Source: Anticarsia gemmatalis (Eukaryota; Arthropoda; Insecta; Lepidoptera; Erebidae). Taken from it: a DNA stretch of 64,000 nucleotides. The position numbers were made by a program, and so were the translations under genes. Below the pieces are notes generated by a model. The model made no database searches. It had not been told where the DNA came from and saw only the letters and a list, made by a program, of their open reading frames with translations. How positions within the stretch are numbered: position 1 is the stretch's first letter; each line of letters starts with the position of its first letter. The stretch covers positions 5,201,001 through 5,265,000 of the forward strand of contig NC_134754.1 in assembly GCF_050436995.1 (NCBI RefSeq). Direction: 5' to 3'. Shown in pieces: positions 60,501 through 64,000 of the stretch.

Positions 60501-61608
60501 ACATATGTCTATCTATTCTATTTAACCTATTGTAAGACAGATTAAGTATAACCATACGAAGTAATCCTATAAATGTGCCCTTATTTATCCACTGACTAGT
60601 AAGTTCATTATGTGACAAATCTAACACTTGTAATTGATCTAAACCTTCAAACAAACCAGGCGGTAAAGTATTTATAGTATTGTTACTAAAGTTTATTTCC
60701 TTCAAAGACTTGGAGTCGGAGAAGAGATCGGGGGGGACAGTGTTCAAAAAGTTACTTGATATATTGAGAACCTGTAGACTGAGCAATCCTTCAAAGGCAC
60801 CATCTTCTAGGGTAGATATCGCATTGTTTTGCAACAACAATTTCGACAACGAACGTAACTTTGACAAACTATTGTCGGTTAGAACGATCAAGTCGTTGTA
60901 AGACATATCGAGAACTTCTATGACTAAATTACAACTTCTTACGCTTAAGTTTTGTTCTCTCAACGAATCGGAGAATCCAATAGTCTTTATGTTTTGCAAG
61001 TGATTGTTAGTCAGGTTCAAAGTTTTCAAACTGTACAATGTACAGAAAGTTTCTGTCTTAGTACTCCAGATGTGGTTGTCACTTAGGTCGAGTTCGATTA
61101 ACTCGTTCAGGCCGGCGAAGGCTTGTTCGTGTAACTCCATTGTCATCGCAGACCACTCGCTGTTGTGAGTCGTCACTTGCAGACGTTTCAGGTCTTTAAA
61201 GTTTTCAAAAGCACGCGCTGGTATCTGACGTATCTTGCACTTGTCGATGACGAGGTCCCGCATTTTCGACAGACTTGTATACTTTCCCGGCGACTTGTCC
61301 GTCTGAGCGGTCAGAGTGCTTTCGAAGAACAAAATCTCACTGCACTGTACGTGTAACGATATCACATCGTCGAAATGCGTCCTACTGATATTTAGTAACA
61401 GGTGGTCCAAACTGCTTATGGTTCGGATCTTGCAGAACAGTACCGCGTTCTCCGACGTTTCCGTCTCGAAGCTGCGGTACGCGCACTCGTGCGGCATTTC
61501 GGCCGCGGAGTTCCTCTCGATGGCATGGCAGTAGAACAACACGTACACTATGATTCGATTAAAAGTTCGGCGCTCGAGTCTTTTCGCGACAGTTTGTTTT
61601 ATTAGCAT
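57571..61608 (-). CDS. Long-type Toll receptor with a diverged TIR domain (1345 aa, single exon)
   Basis: Type I membrane receptor of the insect Toll family, which works in development and innate immunity. A basic start and a short hydrophobic run (19-29) can act as signal peptide. About 21 leucine-rich repeats are visible from about 165 to 690, capped by an LRRCT (C699, C701, C729, C752). A cysteine-rich linker and LRRNT (758-795, including CPNNCRCYHD at 776-785) lead into five more repeats (812-918) and a second LRRCT (C945, C947, C969, C988). The membrane helix is 1016-1040, followed by a TIR (1077-1211) and a Ser/Asn-rich tail ending TYFV. This double-block ectodomain defines the long Tolls (Toll-2/6/7/8/10); RIPMDATEIYLDGN is nearest to Toll-6/Tollo as I recall them, so I assign no symbol. 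TIR box 1 (YDYYVICN) and the box 3 FW (1203-1204) remain, but the box 2 RDxxPG is gone. The start is the first in-frame ATG after an upstream stop (61687-61689), with AAA before it. Confidence 0.95.
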   Translation of the reverse strand: MLIKQTVAKRLERRTFNRIIVYVLFYCHAIERNSAAEMPHECAYRSFETETSENAVLFCKIRTISSLDHLLLNISRTHFDDVISLHVQCSEILFFESTLTAQTDKSPGKYTSLSKMRDLVIDKCKIRQIPARAFENFKDLKRLQVTTHNSEWSAMTMELHEQAFAGLNELIELDLSDNHIWSTKTETFCTLYSLKTLNLTNNHLQNIKTIGFSDSLREQNLSVRSCNLVIEVLDMSYNDLIVLTDNSLSKLRSLSKLLLQNNAISTLEDGAFEGLLSLQVLNISSNFLNTVPPDLFSDSKSLKEINFSNNTINTLPPGLFEGLDQLQVLDLSHNELTSQWINKGTFIGLLRMVILNLSYNRLNRIDRHMFQDLYSLQKLNLEHNEITSIDEHAFGELRNLHSLTLSNNKLVHIHPHLFTDLYVLYELFVDNNKIKHIEENAFDNMTSIEDLGLNDNFLSVIPSAIRKLRSLRSLDIGNNNITHLNRENFRGLSELIGLRLVDNKVTYLNEDTFEHLPQLQVLNLASNKIKHVAPGCFRKNVNVKLLRMDGNEIIKFDGIFNTLNSLVWLNMSANKITYFDFRSFPNSLEWLDLHKNYIENFVNDDMYSDVKINLLDLSFNNISQISVTSIPKSVEKLYLNDNNIQNIQVGSFSKLQKLSTVTLNNNKLVQLDMNAFRLDQIDEDSDLPEFFISGNPFVCDCSMEWIQRINYLSHSRQYPRVLDLDKALCTLVHSRAKEKKMIIDMSPSDFLCPYESHCFALCHCCDFVACDCEMICPNNCRCYHDITWNANVVDCSNAGYTEVPERIPMDATEIYLDGNHISHLGNHVFIGKKKLQVLYLNNTKLKEVNNQTFKGVDSLRVLHLENNKLVELKGDEFLHLNSLNELYLDHNAIVHVANNTFSSLKSLSVLRIDDNKLVNFFPWKLLASSSKSSAHVSIEGNQYSCDCKSIAELDSWLRRDPGDPEKMLCTDTEGKPTKITIASVLSHCKEYMGSIGDPTVSRDEIVSKSIFLPDNYFAVICGVIIILVVICLIGAIFYAFRYEVSDWLYTKYGVPLFKEQSCPNVDHVLEGNPNHMYDYYVICNTKDTNFVYHNIMSEIEFRKMTSKKFSANEASLNILTLDSFSKSPKLSKRLIIVLTTNFICNDLCDINFRNIFFSYLKSLNRSDLNKVLFIKVVDNNQISDELCFVLDKFKNISWNDPRFWDRFIALLNSTDTIITVKGSEKSVFKKSLRQTPTLRYTTMPVSNDSCSKQNFTNSLQYCKRNDGESSQNESSPSSDNNTYGEGNNSNNSYMSIDNRTCPRFNYDLRLSPSTGHVYSRVDDISPTVPRSITGSASNKGRTYFV

Positions 61609-61658
61609 TTTACGATCATATACGAGCTGCGGTGAGGCATCGAGGTCGGCAGTGCCAT
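61602..61658 (-). promoter_or_regulatory. Upstream ORF overlapping the Toll start codon
   Basis: An 18-codon frame starts at 61658 (ATGGCACTG), has two further in-frame ATGs at 61640 and 61619, and stops with TAA at 61604-61602, four bases into the Toll coding sequence. It is out of frame with Toll. A TAA directly precedes its first ATG. If the transcript starts upstream of 61658, ribosomes would meet up to three upstream ATGs in this one frame and would have to leak past or reinitiate to make the receptor. Whether this is in the mRNA depends on an unmapped transcription start. Confidence 0.45.
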
Positions 61659-61860
61659 TTATGAGGGAGCGAATTGGTCGATCGCGTCATAAATATTCAC
61701 GCGTTGGAAGCGACATCGCGACTCGCGTGGCATGACAGCGTGTAGCGCGGCTGCGGCAGGCGTGTGGCGCGGACGGCGGCTGCCCACCGACTGAGCGGCG
61801 CTCCGTGGCTCCGCCCCACGGCGTCGCACGCCCCGCCGCCCCCCCGTCTAAAGAAACTTC
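61640..61860 (-). promoter_or_regulatory. CpG-dense 5' region of the Toll gene with an initiator-like site
   Basis: This is the most GC- and CpG-rich non-coding sequence in the window and directly precedes the Toll gene. On the minus strand it holds CTCAGTCGGTG with an arthropod-type initiator (TCAGT, 61794-61790), which would give a 5' UTR of about 184 bases, and a CCAAT box in CGACCAATTC (61671-61680). TATTTAT and CATAAAT sequences nearer the ATG could serve as weak TATA elements for a shorter transcript. Promoter assignment rests on position and composition only. Confidence 0.4.
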
Positions 61861-64000
61861 ATCTCATATTATCAAGGGTGCATAAACCGTTGAATTATTC
61901 CCGTGCGGGTGTATCGAGCATTAATTATAAACAAACTGAGATCTAGTTTCGCAGAGCTCGTTGTTATCCTACAACGACGTACTTTTTCACTGCGCAACTG
62001 GGATTCTAGTTTGATTCTAATGGGACTTAATAAGCGTATAAAAACTTCTCATTAAGATTCGCTTTTGGAATATGATTAAAGTAGAAAAGGATAAGTTTTA
62101 AGGTAAAAAGTATCTCTGAAGCGTCCTCTCTTATAAAAACATGTCGAAAGATAAACGCTGGCACTCTAAAACTTTTGTTCATTGAATACAAAGTTGGCTT
62201 TTTCAAAACAATAGTCTTTAAAAAAAAGGGGCTAATACCGTTATATTACGAACACCTGTTGTGTCTTAAACAACTTTGGTAAACTTTTTACTCAGGCTCG
62301 TTCTCGTGAAAATGGGATAAAAGACTTGCAAAATAGTTTTCTGGGACACCACATGGTTCTGAAGTTAACGTATTCTCTTATATCGTGGTCGATGGAAACC
62401 TCTTAAAGCGGGACCAAGTTTTTTGAGAATTCTTACTTGTGCCGCATTTTGGTTGGAATATGCATAAATATGTGAGCACATACGAATGTAGAGGCTTTTT
62501 GCACTTATGAAGAAAGTTGTCTAAAAATGCTCGTGCTTGGTCTTCTACTGAAACTTTAAAGTACAAGATACTGAAAGCGCACCTGCTTAGAAAATGTAAT
62601 GATAAAAAAGTAAACCTTAGAATTTTTTACACAAACGCCGCTTATTTAAAAAGGCATAGTACGATGTCTTGAATAATTATTTTAGATAGATGCATAATTA
62701 ATAACTGCTACTCAAAACCTTAAGGTTATAGGTATATGTAAGGCTTAAATAGTCGATCAGTATTTCGACACTATATATAGGTCGCCAAATAATGATAGGT
62801 CAATCTAGGTCCGCGCGAAGAAAATTGAAGCCTATTATTGCGCTTCGATCGCTTGTTTGTTAGAACAGTCAACCAAAAGTCTTCTGCATTGGGTCTAAGT
62901 TCAGTTTGCTTTCTTAAATTAAAACTTAAATTGCTTACCCCCGGTTTCTGAGTACATTTATCGTTTATCTATTCAATTGCGTTTTTTTTTTGAGTTTTAA
63001 CGCTATTGAATAGATAAACTACCGCTAAATGTACCTCAGAAACGGGGGGACAGCAACACCAATTCTACTGTTAAGAAATACAGAAAAACATACGTTTGTT
63101 ACTCGAAAGAAAAGGTTAAAAATAAAAATTATTTGTTTTATAATCTCACGTCATTGAACTACTACCATGTGTTCGAGTGTTCGACCCTCTCATGTCAGGT
63201 GGTGCACCAGCCCTTCAAAGGATTAACAGAATTAATTACCAAACGTGTTGCATTTCTCACGATACTTTCAAAAGTAAAGAAATAATTATTTTCTTGATTA
63301 TTGTTTGGTTTTAACTGGATTTATTTGTCAGTCTCGATAGAAATAAATATAAAATAGGTACTAAAATATTTATTTCCAGTAACTCCTATCAAATAAAATT
63401 AGAATTAAAATTTATACCGCAATAAAATGAAGAAACAAAGTAAAATATTTAAATTTATAAATAAAATTACTTTAAATAATCTTAAATGAAATTAAAAATA
63501 CAATTATATTTTAATTCAAAAATAGTTTTAAATTGAAACTCTATATGATAAAATTCGTCAAATATTCAAACATTGTTGCAATTTAAAATGCATTTAAAAA
63601 TAATTGTTCATTGTGAGAATTACTGTAAAGAAAAAAATAAAAAAAGATTTATTTATTGTTTTCAGTCGTTGTGCGTTAAGTATTTTATTTTGTATTTTCT
63701 TATTTTCAGAAAATAATTCATTGATAATGGTTTAAATTACCCACCACATTTTTTTTACATGACATTACCTATTTATTTTCATAACATCTCATTAGCGTAG
63801 CTCCAAAAAGTATTAACTCCCACGTTCATCCTAATCTAGATCGACTTTTTATAAATAACATAGTTTGACCAAACATCCGAACATTGTAATAACAGTCTAC
63901 GCCCTAACTATGTAAGCAAAGAAAAAAAGATAGCCTACAATTTATATCGAGATTCAAAAAACCGGATACTCTGGTGATTATTTTCCGTATCTACAAGCAG
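61861..64000. other. AT-rich stretch upstream of the Toll gene
   Basis: No supported coding region up to the window end. The fold-back element at 62938-63049 is the only recognisable repeat. The last 700 bases are extremely AT-rich. CTTATTTTCAG at about 63700-63710 resembles a splice acceptor but leads into no open exon. Confidence 0.55.
62938..63049. mobile_element. Fold-back MITE-like element (about 50-bp arms)
   Basis: The left arm (62938-62983) begins CCCCCGGTTTCTGAGTACAT and runs to TCTATTCAATTGCGTT. The reverse complement of the right arm (62999-63049) begins CCCCCCGTTTCTGAGGTACA and runs to TCTATTCAATAGCGTT. The arms match except for a few substitutions and small indels, around a T-rich loop of about 15 bases. 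A diverged single arm at 55650-55692 shows it is a dispersed family and not a one-off palindrome. No coding capacity and no clear target duplication. Confidence 0.7.

Noticed and set aside
58330..61534. Plus-strand open frames opposite the Toll gene
   Set aside because: They are shadows of the coding strand. None has a domain, and their codon patterns mirror the receptor.

Overview
The window is AT-rich animal genomic DNA, most likely from a moth or butterfly (Lepidoptera). The evidence is a tRNA-derived SINE ending in the GCCCAGCAGTGGGAC tail module that is widespread in Lepidoptera, Helitron-like elements with TC...CTAG ends, an RTE-clade LINE with a (GAT)n tail, and a long-type Toll receptor in one uninterrupted exon. 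No species can be named from this sequence alone.

Only two convincing long coding regions are present. (1) On the minus strand at 57571-61608 is a single-exon, 1345-residue long-type Toll receptor: two LRR blocks separated by cysteine-rich caps, one transmembrane helix, a cytoplasmic TIR domain and a Ser/Asn-rich tail. The ectodomain reads as an ordinary Toll-6/8-type receptor, but the TIR domain is strongly diverged and has lost the box 2 motif. A CpG-dense 5' region and an upstream ORF that overlaps the start codon lie on its 5' side. (2) On the plus strand at 39733-42937 is an apparently complete RTE-clade non-LTR retrotransposon. It has one intact 990-residue endonuclease/reverse transcriptase ORF, a (GAT)n tail directly after the stop codon, and a perfect 10-bp target-site duplication, so the insertion is probably recent.

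The rest, more than 50 kb, is gene-poor and holds the remains of other mobile elements: a SINE with a perfect 17-bp target duplication (1535-1735) and two more fragments of its tail module; a GC-rich 387-bp MITE with about 34-bp inverted ends (9094-9480); three Helitron-like copies (7430-7622, 35587-35820, 51957-52206); a small dispersed repeat called family X here (copies near 23340, 35560 and 38575), one copy of which is split by a Helitron; a fold-back element (62938-63049) with a decayed relative; and an ATG-less coding relic that resembles a PIF/Harbinger transposase N-terminus (32456-32653). Several perfect hairpins and a few possible regulatory motifs are recorded with low confidence.

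The layout is a large, repeat-filled intergenic territory downstream of one immune/developmental receptor gene. I see no cluster of cooperating genes. The most biologically unusual object is the Toll paralogue with a conserved ectodomain and an eroded signalling domain.
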